A stretch of 64,000 bases of DNA, from the NCBI RefSeq assembly GCF_965283645.1, contig NZ_CBDIPG010000001.1, positions 744,001 to 808,000 on the forward strand, given 5' to 3'. Each line of letters begins with the position of its first letter. The stretch's first letter is position 1. Made by a program: the position numbers and the translations under genes. The notes beneath the pieces are model-generated. The model worked only from the letters and a program-made list of their open reading frames with translations, did no database searches and was not told where the DNA came from. Positions 1-9,617 of this stretch are shown piece after piece. Origin of the DNA: Kordia sp965283645. Lineage in GTDB: Bacteria > Bacteroidota > Bacteroidia > Flavobacteriales > Flavobacteriaceae.

Positions 1-2645
1 GCTATTGCTAAGGTTACAGGATCAACAATATCACTGTATACTATTGTATCTGGTGCGCATTTCGCTTTGCACATATATGGCAACGCAAAGTCTAAAAGTA
101 CTTCTCTTTCAAAAACTTCTACTTTTGCATCGGCTTCTTTTAAGGTTACTTGTTTTTCTCCAATGTATACAAGTATAAATGTTCCTCCTTTTGGAACTCC
201 AGCCATGTGTTCTAAACCAGGATGTTGTTCTACAAATTTTGATAAAATAAGTTCTTTATACAGGTTTTTTCGGACATCATCTAATTGTAATTTTAACCAA
301 TTAAATTTTTCTTTTAAACAACATAATCCTGCAATTTTGTGGATTAAGAATTCATACATTTTGTCATGAACTAGTTTTCCAAATGTTCCTTTATTCGTTG
401 CTGTAGAAAGTGTGAATACTACTTTTTCTACTTCTGTGCATAAGTCTGCAAATGCTCGGTGAAATGCTGTCCATCGTTCCGTTACATATACATCTTGCAA
501 TTGATTGATGAATCTGTATTTTACAATTTCAAGATTTGTGATGATTCGCATTGGAATTTCGACATACAATTTAAATTCATCACTATCAACATCTATCGTT
601 TGGTTATTTCTTATATTTTCAATTTCTGAAACTACTTGTGCTATCACATAATCAGCTGATAGATTTTCAGGATTTATATTAGCAACTACTTTTTCAAGTA
701 CAAAAGCAAGTGACTTTTTGTAAGTGGCACTTGAGCGAATGGTATAGCTAGCGTCAATATCTGCACCAATAACGATTCTATCTTTAGCGGTTGCTGCTAG
801 TTGTCTCTCGGCTGTTTTTTGACTTACAGAATTAGCTATTTTTTTTATTCCTAGGGTTACATCTCTTACTGAAGCAACTGGTGTGCTTGCATTGTCTTCT
901 ATGGCTGCTTTTATAGCTGCTACATCTTTTACATTTCCAACAACTTCTTTGTCATTTTCGGCTTTTACTGCAGTTAGTACCGTATGTACATCAGCTACCG
1001 TGTCGTTTGTTCCTAAAACTGTAGATTGATAGCGTCTAAAAAAGTCTATGGCTCTATTTGCAACACAGTTAAATTCTTCTTCCCACGTTTTTACAAGTGT
1101 TACATATTCTTTTGTTTCGCAAGTATCTTCATCAAGTGATATACTGTTTACCGGAAAACCTATACTGATTGCTTTTACATCAAAAGGTAAGTTGTATTGT
1201 GCTTTCTTTCTGAGGATATTTTTTAGTGCAATAACAAAGTTTTTCCCTTGATGTCCTTCTATTCTATAAAAATCTTTATCAAGATGATTGTAATTTAAAG
1301 GATCTTTAATACAATCTAAATCTTTAAGATTTCCTGTATTGTATCCAAGTTGATATGTAGATTTTCGATTTTTGTTCGATTCTGGATTCCAATTTGTTAC
1401 AAGAGATTTTCCACTTTTGTAATAGTACGGAATTGAACGTTCACTTAGTTTTGCATCATATGATTTTGATGGCGTAATTTTTATTTGCGCACTGTTAAAA
1501 TCTATGATATTGAAATCACTTAGTTGATAAAAAAACTTTATACATAACGTTCGGATGGCTATTAAATTTTCATCATTTTCCGAAACCATTGGCGACGGAT
1601 AAAATTGATGTCTAGTTTCTAAACGTGTAGTAGGTTCGGGAGTACCTAATAGTAGATGTTTTGGAAATGCTTTTATGTTGGGAACACATTCAAATTGTGA
1701 ATGTAGAATGAGTTCTTTTATTTCGCGATATGTTTCGATTAAATCTCGTAATAAATCGTATCTATACTGAACATATTCATCATCAAAATCATTGAAAATA
1801 GTATCAATATACGTTGCTATTTGACTTGTGAATACGCCGTATTTTTGAAAGTTGATTCGTGGGCTGAATTTTCTGATGATTGTTAAAATTCCAAGATATA
1901 AATCGTCTTTTAGTGCAAATGTATCTTTGTATTGCTTCAAAATTGGAAAACCAACATTTGTATTGTCTTTCGTTAGAATAATTCTTGGCAAACATAAATC
2001 TGGTAAGTTGTCATAGTATGTTAGTACATCATGACTTTTATAGATGGTATCATTTGTGAGAAGATATTTTTGATTGCTTATATGCGTGATTAAGAATTTC
2101 AGATTACTGAATACTTTGTTTCCCGTTTCGTCACAACCAGAACCGCCACATAACCCTTCATCTTCTGTATAACTTTCTACGTACGCTATAATGATACAAT
2201 CTTTTAGCGTAGTGCCTTCTTCAATACTAAAAGAGGCGAGCGGAAGCTCGTCGCCAGGACGTCCCGTCGCCTCTTGTTCGTAGAGTTCATATACTTTCAT
2301 GTCACCTTTCACTGGTTTAAAGAGATCGTAATCCGCTTTGTCGGAAAGGGCTGAGTAGTACTGAAATCTACGTGTTTCTGATTTTATGATATCGCCATCG
2401 GTTGTAACTCCTACACCTTGGCCAATTTCTATATGTTTGTTTGATGATGAAACAATGTTTAAACCGCAACCAACTCCAACACCTGTAAGGTAAATACGGC
2501 TCAATCGGTCTTGATCTTCGAAGTAATTTACGATTTTATTTAGATTTTTGTGTGTTAAAACCTGATCAGGTAAAAATTCTTCATAAATATTACCTCGTGT
2601 GTTTAAAATATGTAAATACGGTTCTTTTTTTTCTATTGTTTTCAT
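1..2645 (-). CDS. Large uncharacterised eCIS-operon protein, 3' end outside window
   Basis: The frame is open from an ATG at 2645 to the left edge, giving at least 881 residues with no stop, so the C-terminus is missing. I do not recognise the family as a whole. An early segment (about residues 50-90) is glycine-rich and alternates in the way fibre or baseplate-attachment domains do (GVGVGCGLNI, IGQGVGVTTDGDII). Much of the rest is helical and charged, and there are several cysteines. It is the last gene visible in the contractile injection operon, 197 bp after the second baseplate gene, so a structural or fibre-attachment role is the best inference. A toxin or effector cannot be excluded from what is visible. 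The start fits a normal N-terminus (MKTIEKKEPY) and nothing coding lies just upstream. Confidence 0.7.
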   Translation of the reverse strand, partial: MKTIEKKEPYLHILNTRGNIYEEFLPDQVLTHKNLNKIVNYFEDQDRLSRIYLTGVGVGCGLNIVSSSNKHIEIGQGVGVTTDGDIIKSETRRFQYYSALSDKADYDLFKPVKGDMKVYELYEQEATGRPGDELPLASFSIEEGTTLKDCIIIAYVESYTEDEGLCGGSGCDETGNKVFSNLKFLITHISNQKYLLTNDTIYKSHDVLTYYDNLPDLCLPRIILTKDNTNVGFPILKQYKDTFALKDDLYLGILTIIRKFSPRINFQKYGVFTSQIATYIDTIFNDFDDEYVQYRYDLLRDLIETYREIKELILHSQFECVPNIKAFPKHLLLGTPEPTTRLETRHQFYPSPMVSENDENLIAIRTLCIKFFYQLSDFNIIDFNSAQIKITPSKSYDAKLSERSIPYYYKSGKSLVTNWNPESNKNRKSTYQLGYNTGNLKDLDCIKDPLNYNHLDKDFYRIEGHQGKNFVIALKNILRKKAQYNLPFDVKAISIGFPVNSISLDEDTCETKEYVTLVKTWEEEFNCVANRAIDFFRRYQSTVLGTNDTVADVHTVLTAVKAENDKEVVGNVKDVAAIKAAIEDNASTPVASVRDVTLGIKKIANSVSQKTAERQLAATAKDRIVIGADIDASYTIRSSATYKKSLAFVLEKVVANINPENLSADYVIAQVVSEIENIRNNQTIDVDSDEFKLYVEIPMRIITNLEIVKYRFINQLQDVYVTERWTAFHRAFADLCTEVEKVVFTLSTATNKGTFGKLVHDKMYEFLIHKIAGLCCLKEKFNWLKLQLDDVRKNLYKELILSKFVEQHPGLEHMAGVPKGGTFILVYIGEKQVTLKEADAKVEVFEREVLLDFALPYMCKAKCAPDTIVYSDIVDPVTLAI
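2231..2275. repeat. GC-rich 45-bp palindromic island inside the left-edge gene
   Basis: A perfect 9-bp inverted repeat (aagaggcga at 2231-2239 and tcgcctctt at 2267-2275) encloses two smaller dyads, gagcggaagctc and ggacgtcc. By hand count 30 of 45 bases are G or C, in a gene that is otherwise strongly AT-rich. The length is exactly 15 codons and the frame stays open, reading through EATGRPGDELPLAS. It could be an in-frame palindromic element of the REP or Rickettsia palindromic-element kind, or a native segment that happens to fold. Confidence 0.5.
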
Positions 2646-2842
2646 CTGTATTTATTTTTTAAATGTAGGTTGTTCAGTTGCCTTAGCTGTTAAAGCGTTG
2701 CACTTCTGAGTTGCTTCACTTTTGTGATGTTGTTCTCGGTTTGTGTATGAAATTCATAACCGACAACTTATAACAGTTAACTCACAACTAATGACTTACA
2801 TTATTTTATTTCATTTTTTCATCATTCGTACTTGGTAATTCT

Positions 2843-5692
2843 CTAAAGCGATCCAAGTGCACTTCGGTTAAGTATTATTCTGTTTTTCAATTCGCCATCT
2901 TCATCATTACAATCGTGTAATGTTCCTGTTGCATATATAGTATTCATTCGGTTGATAGCACATAATAGGTCTTTCGTACTTTTATGTGTCGCCATGTATT
3001 CATTGGAAGTTCTACTTTTCGATTTTAGAAATGCTTTCCAATATTTTTGCACGTATTTCATATCGTACAATTCGTCATTTTCTATAATTGTATAGGTAAA
3101 ATTTTCATCACTTAGTTCTTCACCAACTTTAAATACAGGAGCTTCTTCTTCAGAAATTTCTTTATTTATTATTACTTCTGAAACCACAGGTTCCGAGATA
3201 ATCATATCACCTATTCCATCTACAGGGTTTACATCAATTGGTGTTTTTTCAACTTGTGTCATTGCGCCATCAATATGTCCAACCCAACAAATTCTAGGAA
3301 GAATATGCGCTGGCAATTCTCTTCGAATTAAGTCTTCCATAAAAATTCTGAAATCTATATTGGAGAATCTTGCCGTATATCCTGGAAATATGATGGTTAC
3401 TTGATACGAAAACGGATCAACTTCACTGCAACCCAAACATTTTTCGTCTATACATAAAGGCAAACAATCGTTGAGATCGTTAATTTCTTTACGCTTGTAT
3501 GGTAATGTTAAAATATTTTCTATGAGATAGAAGCTTTCGTCAAAGAGTAAGTTTTCAATGAATAGAATGGTTTCTAATCGTTTTTGTGTGGCTTCTTCTT
3601 TTGTGTCATAGTAATGATTGTATTGTCTGCCAATTACCTCATCTTTTTCATTTAACAATGCTAAGTAATAGCGCTCAGAAGGTGTTTTTGTTTTGCGTAA
3701 TACGAAGTTTTCACGATTGGTAGCTAATTTTAGTACAATTAGTAATTCGTTTATTGCCGATTGCTTGGAAAGAAAGTCTTTTTGAGATGATAAATATATC
3801 ATACTATCACTTTTTATTTTCCAACGATATTCTATATGAACACCTTCACTTTCAGTGTCACGTTTTAACGTTTCTATTGTAATGTTATCGTTAAATAAGT
3901 CTCTACGTGTATAATCGTCTAAACCAGAAAGTAAGGCAATTCGTTTTTGAAAACCTGAAACATTTGTGGTATTCCATTGCTTATTTTTTCTGTAATTGAA
4001 CGCCAATCCACGTTCTGAACTTATGATATCGTATTCTTTTATGAATCTGTTTTTTGTGTTGATAATGTTGTTGTCTACACTATTTTTCGATCTTCCAAAA
4101 AGCTTATACATTGTGTTGGTATAGTCTTCAAATACTTCTGCAAAACGTGCGATTAAATGATCTAAAAGATCGTTTCTACGTGCATTGAAGTCTTCTAGCT
4201 TGTCAATGATGTTTTCTACATTTTCTTTGTATTCAGGAAAATCTTTTAACAATGTATCTATTCCATTGATGCCTTCTACAGCTTTGAAAAAGTACGTTTG
4301 TTGTAAGTCTTCATCTGCCGCCAATAATGTTTTTACATGCTCTAAATGAGAGAAATACGTACTTAATATTTGATCAAAGAATAGTAAATATCCTTGTAAT
4401 TGTTTTGCTTTCACTTTGCGTTCGTCTGAAACTGTATTGGAAAGTCCATAGTTGGAAATACCATAGTTTTCTGGCAAGTGATGTTGTACTGTTTGGTATT
4501 TTATATCGTTGTGCACACCTAACGGCATTGGTAAATCGTCAAATGATTTTTCCTGATTTGCCTTTGCTTCTGCTTTAAGTATTGCTAAATTTTCTTCTAC
4601 CAATTCACGATTTACACCAATTGGCAAGAATCCTTTTTTATATTTTAATGTGCTTTGATCACATAGTATTGGCAAGTGATTTTCTGCTACACAAATAATC
4701 CAAGGATCACTTTTTGCCGTTATGTTTTGATTACAATCACCTTCTTCACCTTCTGTTTTTGGCGGGCAATTGTCAATACTTATGTTTTCAATGAGTTTTA
4801 TACCATCAATTTTCATGATAATGTTCATAATGTCTGATAGACGCACATCTTTGCGAAGCTCTGATTTTTGGAGTTCTTCCGTGGTAAGGAATCCGTTTTC
4901 TAGGACTGGTCCTTCAAATATTTGATCTGACGAAAGTCCGCTATCAATCATTTCTGTAAGTGTATTTACTTTGACACTTGGCGATAGATATTGTCCAACT
5001 TCCCACTGAATTTTTGCATCAATGAGTTCCTCATCGGCATCGTTTTCTAGTTGAATTTCAGCACAGACACGTATGCATTGTTTTGGTATTTTTTTTACGT
5101 CAACCAAGTCTTCACATAAGTTGCGATTGTCATGATATTTGGTAAATATTTTTGCTATGATTTCTTCTTCAACAAATGCTGAACCTTCTTCAAAATCAAC
5201 AAGAATTGTGTATAATCCTTTGATATTAAATGGTTTTGTTCTGTATTCAGATTTTTCAAATCGTGTAAAAGATACTTTTGGTGCTTCCGAATTACATTCT
5301 GCATAGAGTTTTAAATCATGAATGGCTAACCAGCAGTTTCGAACACCTTTGATGTCTATAAATAGTTTTCTATAATCTATAACCGTTACTGGTTTACAGG
5401 TGAGAATATTTTTTGCAGATTTGAATTGCTCGTGCATTTTAGCAAAATTATCATCTGCGGAAGCTACCAAGTTTTCAATTGGCTGATCTATGCGCAATCC
5501 TAAGTCTGTAATGGCATAACACAACAATTCCATAATTGTAATTCCTGGATCGTGAATGTTATAGTCTGTCCATAATTTTCGACTGAGATCTTCAATATAT
5601 TGCTGTCCTGCGTCTCTTAGAAACTGAAAGTCCAGATCGTCATTGTAGCTTACATTGCTCGGTATGGTTATATGTTGATCTAAGATTGACAT
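2843..5692 (-). CDS. Contractile injection system baseplate protein (Pvc12/Afp12-like)
   Basis: This 949-residue protein carries near its N-terminus (residues 41-67) the signature W-x-DYN-x-HDPGITIMELLCYAITDLG, typical of the second large baseplate subunit in PVC/Afp-type systems. The C-terminal third holds a four-cysteine cluster (CLPLCIDEKCLGC, about residues 742-755) followed by a DPFSYQ segment and a conserved RRELPAHILPRICW stretch, also seen in this family. It would form part of the wedge ring around the spike. Its start overlaps the end of the upstream baseplate gene by 13 bp, consistent with translational coupling. The assignment to a baseplate wedge is firm; the Afp11 versus Afp12 numbering is inferred from gene order. 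Confidence 0.82.
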   Translation of the reverse strand: MSILDQHITIPSNVSYNDDLDFQFLRDAGQQYIEDLSRKLWTDYNIHDPGITIMELLCYAITDLGLRIDQPIENLVASADDNFAKMHEQFKSAKNILTCKPVTVIDYRKLFIDIKGVRNCWLAIHDLKLYAECNSEAPKVSFTRFEKSEYRTKPFNIKGLYTILVDFEEGSAFVEEEIIAKIFTKYHDNRNLCEDLVDVKKIPKQCIRVCAEIQLENDADEELIDAKIQWEVGQYLSPSVKVNTLTEMIDSGLSSDQIFEGPVLENGFLTTEELQKSELRKDVRLSDIMNIIMKIDGIKLIENISIDNCPPKTEGEEGDCNQNITAKSDPWIICVAENHLPILCDQSTLKYKKGFLPIGVNRELVEENLAILKAEAKANQEKSFDDLPMPLGVHNDIKYQTVQHHLPENYGISNYGLSNTVSDERKVKAKQLQGYLLFFDQILSTYFSHLEHVKTLLAADEDLQQTYFFKAVEGINGIDTLLKDFPEYKENVENIIDKLEDFNARRNDLLDHLIARFAEVFEDYTNTMYKLFGRSKNSVDNNIINTKNRFIKEYDIISSERGLAFNYRKNKQWNTTNVSGFQKRIALLSGLDDYTRRDLFNDNITIETLKRDTESEGVHIEYRWKIKSDSMIYLSSQKDFLSKQSAINELLIVLKLATNRENFVLRKTKTPSERYYLALLNEKDEVIGRQYNHYYDTKEEATQKRLETILFIENLLFDESFYLIENILTLPYKRKEINDLNDCLPLCIDEKCLGCSEVDPFSYQVTIIFPGYTARFSNIDFRIFMEDLIRRELPAHILPRICWVGHIDGAMTQVEKTPIDVNPVDGIGDMIISEPVVSEVIINKEISEEEAPVFKVGEELSDENFTYTIIENDELYDMKYVQKYWKAFLKSKSRTSNEYMATHKSTKDLLCAINRMNTIYATGTLHDCNDEDGELKNRIILNRSALGSL

Positions 5693-8600
5693 AGTGTTGT
5701 TGTTATAGCGTTTACAGCATGCAATTCTGGCAATACTGAGGTTAAAATACTTTTTTGATCGGTTGGAACGATTTCATCTTTTTCTTCTCCATCATGCAAC
5801 ATTTTGAAATCTTTGATATAGTCTACATAGTTTAGGTTTTCAATGTAAAAGATAACTTCACTTGCATACATTGCATTTCCGAAAGAAATTATTTTGTCTT
5901 TGTCAAATGCCCACGGCGATAAGTATTGTGCAATGTCTTGTTGTAATTGTTTGGCGTAAAAGTTAGCGTCTAATCCTTCGTAAAATCGTGCTTCTAGGCG
6001 TATGGTAACTTCTTCATATACAGGTGATATTACTTTTGCATTTACGTGTAACGTATTGAGTTGATTGATATATGTTTCTATTGCGTTTAGTTTTGTTTGA
6101 CTTAACTTCGGCTTGTAGATATCGTATACATTTTGATCTTTTATGTTTGGAATTGCAACCAATAATACTTCTCCAGGTGCTTTAAAACTTGTACGTGTAC
6201 TGTGATTTAAACATTTTATTTTGTGTAAATAATTAAATTCTTGAAGAATGATGTGTTCATAATCCCAAAGCGTAATTGCTCTGTTTTTATGACGCAATCG
6301 TTCGCTAACTCTTCTGTAAAAATCTAAGTCACTTTCTTTCGGAAAACCGTCAAAAGAAGCATATGGCTGCGTTATTTTTTTTACGGTTGCTAAACGATCT
6401 TTGAGTTTGGAAATGGTTTCCGCAGGCATTCCGTTGTCTAAATGTTCAAGTGTGTTTTCTTTGTTTAAGAATTTTGCTTCAACTGCTTGCGCGTGAATGT
6501 TTGTAAATTTAGAAACTGTATCAAATGGTTCGTCAATTGTGGCACGAATCCATAAGTAATTTTCTGCAAAAAGTGTGTTTTCTCCAAATTGTTTTGGCAC
6601 AGTAAAGGCTACCAATCCTGCTTTTAAAAAGTTGTCGGTTTGGTCTTTGAGTAAAAAGATAGGTTTTAAATTAATCCATTCATTTTTATATAAATATTGC
6701 CACGTAACTGTCGCTAACTTATAAGCTTCTATAGCATCTGGATTTTCCGAACCTTCTTCTATTTGACATAATAACTGTATGTTTTGATCGGCAATAGCTT
6801 TGTCTATTCCAATATATAATTGTCCTCCTAATTCTGGTTTAGGAACTAATGTGTCGTCATTTGTAGCAATTGTATCTATTCCGAATGGAAGCTCATGATA
6901 CAAGGTCATTTCTCTTTTGGTATCTGAGAAAATTTCTTTTGTTGTAATGGTTACTTTTAAGTTTTCTGCAAATGGCGCATAGGGCACATTTGGCAATGGA
7001 AACTTGTTGAGTGCTAAGTATGTATATATTTTAGCATACGCATCGTGTAAGAAGTTGTTTTGTAAAGATAATTGAATGAAATAATCATCTGTAACTTTTG
7101 GTACATACGTACTGTTGGTTGGTAAAAAATGATTGAATTCTACTGTTGGATCAGCATAAAACATTTGTTGATCTTGTGCTGATGCGCCACTTGTAATGTT
7201 GTCTACAGCATTGTCTGATGCATTTCCGGTGACAACATTGTCAGATGCATCACCTAAAACATCATTGCTGTCATTAGTAAAATCGAAAACGTTATTTAAT
7301 GCTGCTGCTTGATCTTGATTAAATGGACGCGCTAAAGGATTTCCTCTTAATAGATTATTCCTATCTATTTGCTTGAAACGTTCTTCAGATTCTTGTGCTT
7401 TTTGTTCTTCTTTCGAAAGAATTATATGGTCTACTTCGGCAACACTTTGAATTACTTCTTTGGTACTTCCAATGTAGTCTGTTAACACTCTAAAACGCTC
7501 CGCACCATTAGCTCCGTTAACGATCGTTTTGTTATTTGACCCTGCATGTACAGATATAAATGTTTCTGGCGGCGTTATGTTTAGGTATTCTTCAATATAG
7601 TGTTGGTAATGCTTTTCAAAGTTATCTGGAAGATCTTTCCAATCTAAAGAAACCGTTACATCACTGATGCGTTTTCCAATCCATTCAGTTGCCGCAATTT
7701 TTAGTTTTGCGCGTTTTTTGGCTAGTGGTCCAAATGGATAAAAAGGATTTTCAGTATTTACTTTTCCTAAATCGTTTTTTACTGTTAAATTATTTTTGTA
7801 TTCTCCTGTTGTAGAGAGTTCTATATTATTTAAAGTTGCTTCTGAAATTTTTAAATAGGCTTCATACGTCTCGTCTGTTCTATCATTAGATTTGAACAAA
7901 ACACGTAGTATTGGATGTGTTGTATTGTAGTTTCCTTCGTGAATTTCAGCATCGTAGTTTACAATTTTTTCTGCATCTTCATCAAGCGTTAATTCAATTG
8001 TAATTGTATTATTATTTGCATTCGCTGCTGCTACTTTTGCTTCTTCCCAACCTTTTTCACCTGTATGTTCAACTGTTAGTATTGGGTGTAAGTTTTTGCT
8101 TAACGATAATTTAGTATAGGTAGCTTTTAGTGCAATAGTTCGTTTTCCTTCTGTAAGTAATAAAGAAGGAGAACTTACGGAGAAGCCTTTTTTTGCAAGA
8201 TTTCTGTTTGTATCGCCAAATGGCAACCAAGAAGTACTTGCATTTTCAAATTCGCCACCTTCACCATCACCAGAGTTTGCAATTGAAGAAGCGTACCAAT
8301 TTGGTGCATCTTTGTGTGCATATGTATTTTTTAATGCGGCAACAGTTGCTTTGTTAATGGCAATTTCTTCTTCAAGTTTGTAGTGAATGGTATTTCCGTC
8401 ACTGTCTTTTCCTGCATTTAATAGAGTATCATCACTTAAAAATTGTTGTTCCGCATTTTTAGCTAATTCAAATATAATATATGCGTGATCTGCTTTTTCA
8501 GCATTTTTGTTTAGTTGTAATACTTCTTTGTAATAGAAATCTAAATGACGTTTTGTAATTTTATTGAATCGTTCTTTGCTTTGATTTAATAGCTTTAAGA

Positions 8601-8898
8601 ATGCTATAAATAATGCTAATTGTGGTGTTACATCTCCTTCAGCATAGGTTTCTATGACTTCTTTTATTTCATCAGATGCATTGTGAAATGGTTCCCAAGT
8701 TCCGTTCGGAATTGTGTAGTTTTTATTGTTGTATAAATTGACATGCTTAGAAAATTCTTCTGCAAAGTTCATCCAGTCTTTCACATCAAATCCCATGAGT
8801 TCTACATTCTCAGGATCGAGCAAAGCATGATAACGCGCTTGCTGTGTGGTGCCTTCGCGTAACTTTATTAGTGTATTTTCTGTACAATCGTTTTGCAT
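5680..8898 (-). CDS. Baseplate J/gp47-family protein (Pvc11/Afp11-like)
   Basis: This 1072-residue protein has the baseplate J hallmark in its last fifth: a segment at about 862-900 reading YRRVSERLRHKNRAITLWDY, followed by an EF-x-x-LHKIKC strand and an APGEVLLVAIP core. The C-terminal domain (P-x-YEEVTI, then SPWAFDKDKIISFGNAMYASEV) matches the gp47/J fold used in baseplate wedges. At about residues 555-590 there is a low-complexity linker with two 9-residue repeats (GDASDNVVT, GNASDNAVD). The gene sits 2 bp after the gp25 gene and overlaps the next baseplate gene. It is longer than phage J proteins (about 300 residues), as is usual for eCIS homologues. Confidence 0.85.
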   Translation of the reverse strand: MQNDCTENTLIKLREGTTQQARYHALLDPENVELMGFDVKDWMNFAEEFSKHVNLYNNKNYTIPNGTWEPFHNASDEIKEVIETYAEGDVTPQLALFIAFLKLLNQSKERFNKITKRHLDFYYKEVLQLNKNAEKADHAYIIFELAKNAEQQFLSDDTLLNAGKDSDGNTIHYKLEEEIAINKATVAALKNTYAHKDAPNWYASSIANSGDGEGGEFENASTSWLPFGDTNRNLAKKGFSVSSPSLLLTEGKRTIALKATYTKLSLSKNLHPILTVEHTGEKGWEEAKVAAANANNNTITIELTLDEDAEKIVNYDAEIHEGNYNTTHPILRVLFKSNDRTDETYEAYLKISEATLNNIELSTTGEYKNNLTVKNDLGKVNTENPFYPFGPLAKKRAKLKIAATEWIGKRISDVTVSLDWKDLPDNFEKHYQHYIEEYLNITPPETFISVHAGSNNKTIVNGANGAERFRVLTDYIGSTKEVIQSVAEVDHIILSKEEQKAQESEERFKQIDRNNLLRGNPLARPFNQDQAAALNNVFDFTNDSNDVLGDASDNVVTGNASDNAVDNITSGASAQDQQMFYADPTVEFNHFLPTNSTYVPKVTDDYFIQLSLQNNFLHDAYAKIYTYLALNKFPLPNVPYAPFAENLKVTITTKEIFSDTKREMTLYHELPFGIDTIATNDDTLVPKPELGGQLYIGIDKAIADQNIQLLCQIEEGSENPDAIEAYKLATVTWQYLYKNEWINLKPIFLLKDQTDNFLKAGLVAFTVPKQFGENTLFAENYLWIRATIDEPFDTVSKFTNIHAQAVEAKFLNKENTLEHLDNGMPAETISKLKDRLATVKKITQPYASFDGFPKESDLDFYRRVSERLRHKNRAITLWDYEHIILQEFNYLHKIKCLNHSTRTSFKAPGEVLLVAIPNIKDQNVYDIYKPKLSQTKLNAIETYINQLNTLHVNAKVISPVYEEVTIRLEARFYEGLDANFYAKQLQQDIAQYLSPWAFDKDKIISFGNAMYASEVIFYIENLNYVDYIKDFKMLHDGEEKDEIVPTDQKSILTSVLPELHAVNAITTTLCQS

Positions 8899-8900
8899 GA

Positions 8901-9314
8901 TTATATGTCTGTTGCTTCAGTTAGGTAATAAGGAAAAACAATATTTCTTCTTGTGTTTGTTGCCCTTATGATGTATTCTACTTTTATTAAAAATGTACCT
9001 TCTAGTATGTTTTGTGTATCTAGTGCTATTTTGATAACATCTATTCGTGGTTCAAATAATATGATGGCTTCCTCAACTCTATTTTTCATAATGTTGATTT
9101 GCGTAGCATTCAGATTTTCAAATATTTTATCTGTAAGATCGCACCCAAATAATGGTCGCATTACGCGTTCACCACGTCGTGTTGTAACAATTGTTTGTAA
9201 ACTTTTCTCAATATCTTCAATGTCTGAGATTAGTTTTACTTCTCCCTTTTTTTCGAGAAATGTAGGTGGGAAATCCCAACCTTTTCCTAAGTATGTTGCT
9301 GTTGATGCATCCAT
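8901..9314 (-). CDS. GPW/gp25 family baseplate protein (Pvc9/Afp9-like)
   Basis: This 137-residue protein has the diagnostic gp25/TssE core: an aspartate-rich helix (SDIEDIEKSLQTIVTTRRGE), then RVMRPLFGCDL and IFENLNATQINIMKNRVEEAI, and a C-terminal strand ending in NIVFPYYL. In phage T4 and in injection systems the gp25 EPR-like core nucleates sheath assembly on the baseplate; here the motif reads MRPLFG. The start at 9314 lies one base after the PAAR gene's stop, so the genes form one transcription unit. Confidence 0.9.
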   Translation of the reverse strand: MDASTATYLGKGWDFPPTFLEKKGEVKLISDIEDIEKSLQTIVTTRRGERVMRPLFGCDLTDKIFENLNATQINIMKNRVEEAIILFEPRIDVIKIALDTQNILEGTFLIKVEYIIRATNTRRNIVFPYYLTEATDI

Positions 9315-9315
9315 G

Positions 9316-9603
9316 TTATCCTATCATTACGGTTGGACATCCTAATACTATTGATCCTCCATGCGCAGTAGAATCGCCCATGCGAGCAGCTGGCATTCCT
9401 CCTATTAACACCGTTGCCGAACCTGCTACGATACTGTCTGGTGGTCCTGTGCATACACACATATCTCCTACTTTTGCTGCTGGTAAACCTCCAATAAGAA
9501 CTGTTGGTTCTCCTGGCGGTAATATAGGTCCTCCAACATGTGGTACTGGACCTGTTGTCATAGGACAAACGTGCATATCTGTTATTCGTGCTGCTAGTGG
9601 CAT
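9316..9603 (-). CDS. PAAR-domain spike-tip protein (Pvc10/Afp10-like)
   Basis: This 95-residue protein is a complete single PAAR domain, starting MPLAARITDMHVCP and ending CPTVMIG. It carries repeated PAAR-type turns (PTVLIGGLPAAKVGD, ATVLIGGMPAARMGD) and the histidine and cysteine positions (MHVCP, GDMCVC, STAHGG, LGCPTV) that usually bind zinc at the tip. The protein caps the VgrG-like spike encoded just upstream and forms the puncturing point. No effector extension is fused to it. Two longer frames on other strands overlap this gene and are shadows. Confidence 0.93.
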   Translation of the reverse strand: MPLAARITDMHVCPMTTGPVPHVGGPILPPGEPTVLIGGLPAAKVGDMCVCTGPPDSIVAGSATVLIGGMPAARMGDSTAHGGSIVLGCPTVMIG

Positions 9604-9617
9604 GTTGTTTTCGTTTT

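Noticed and set aside
9287..9568. 93-residue minus-strand frame overlapping PAAR
   Set aside because: Arg/Ser-rich sequence with no domain, fully covered by the PAAR gene in another frame.
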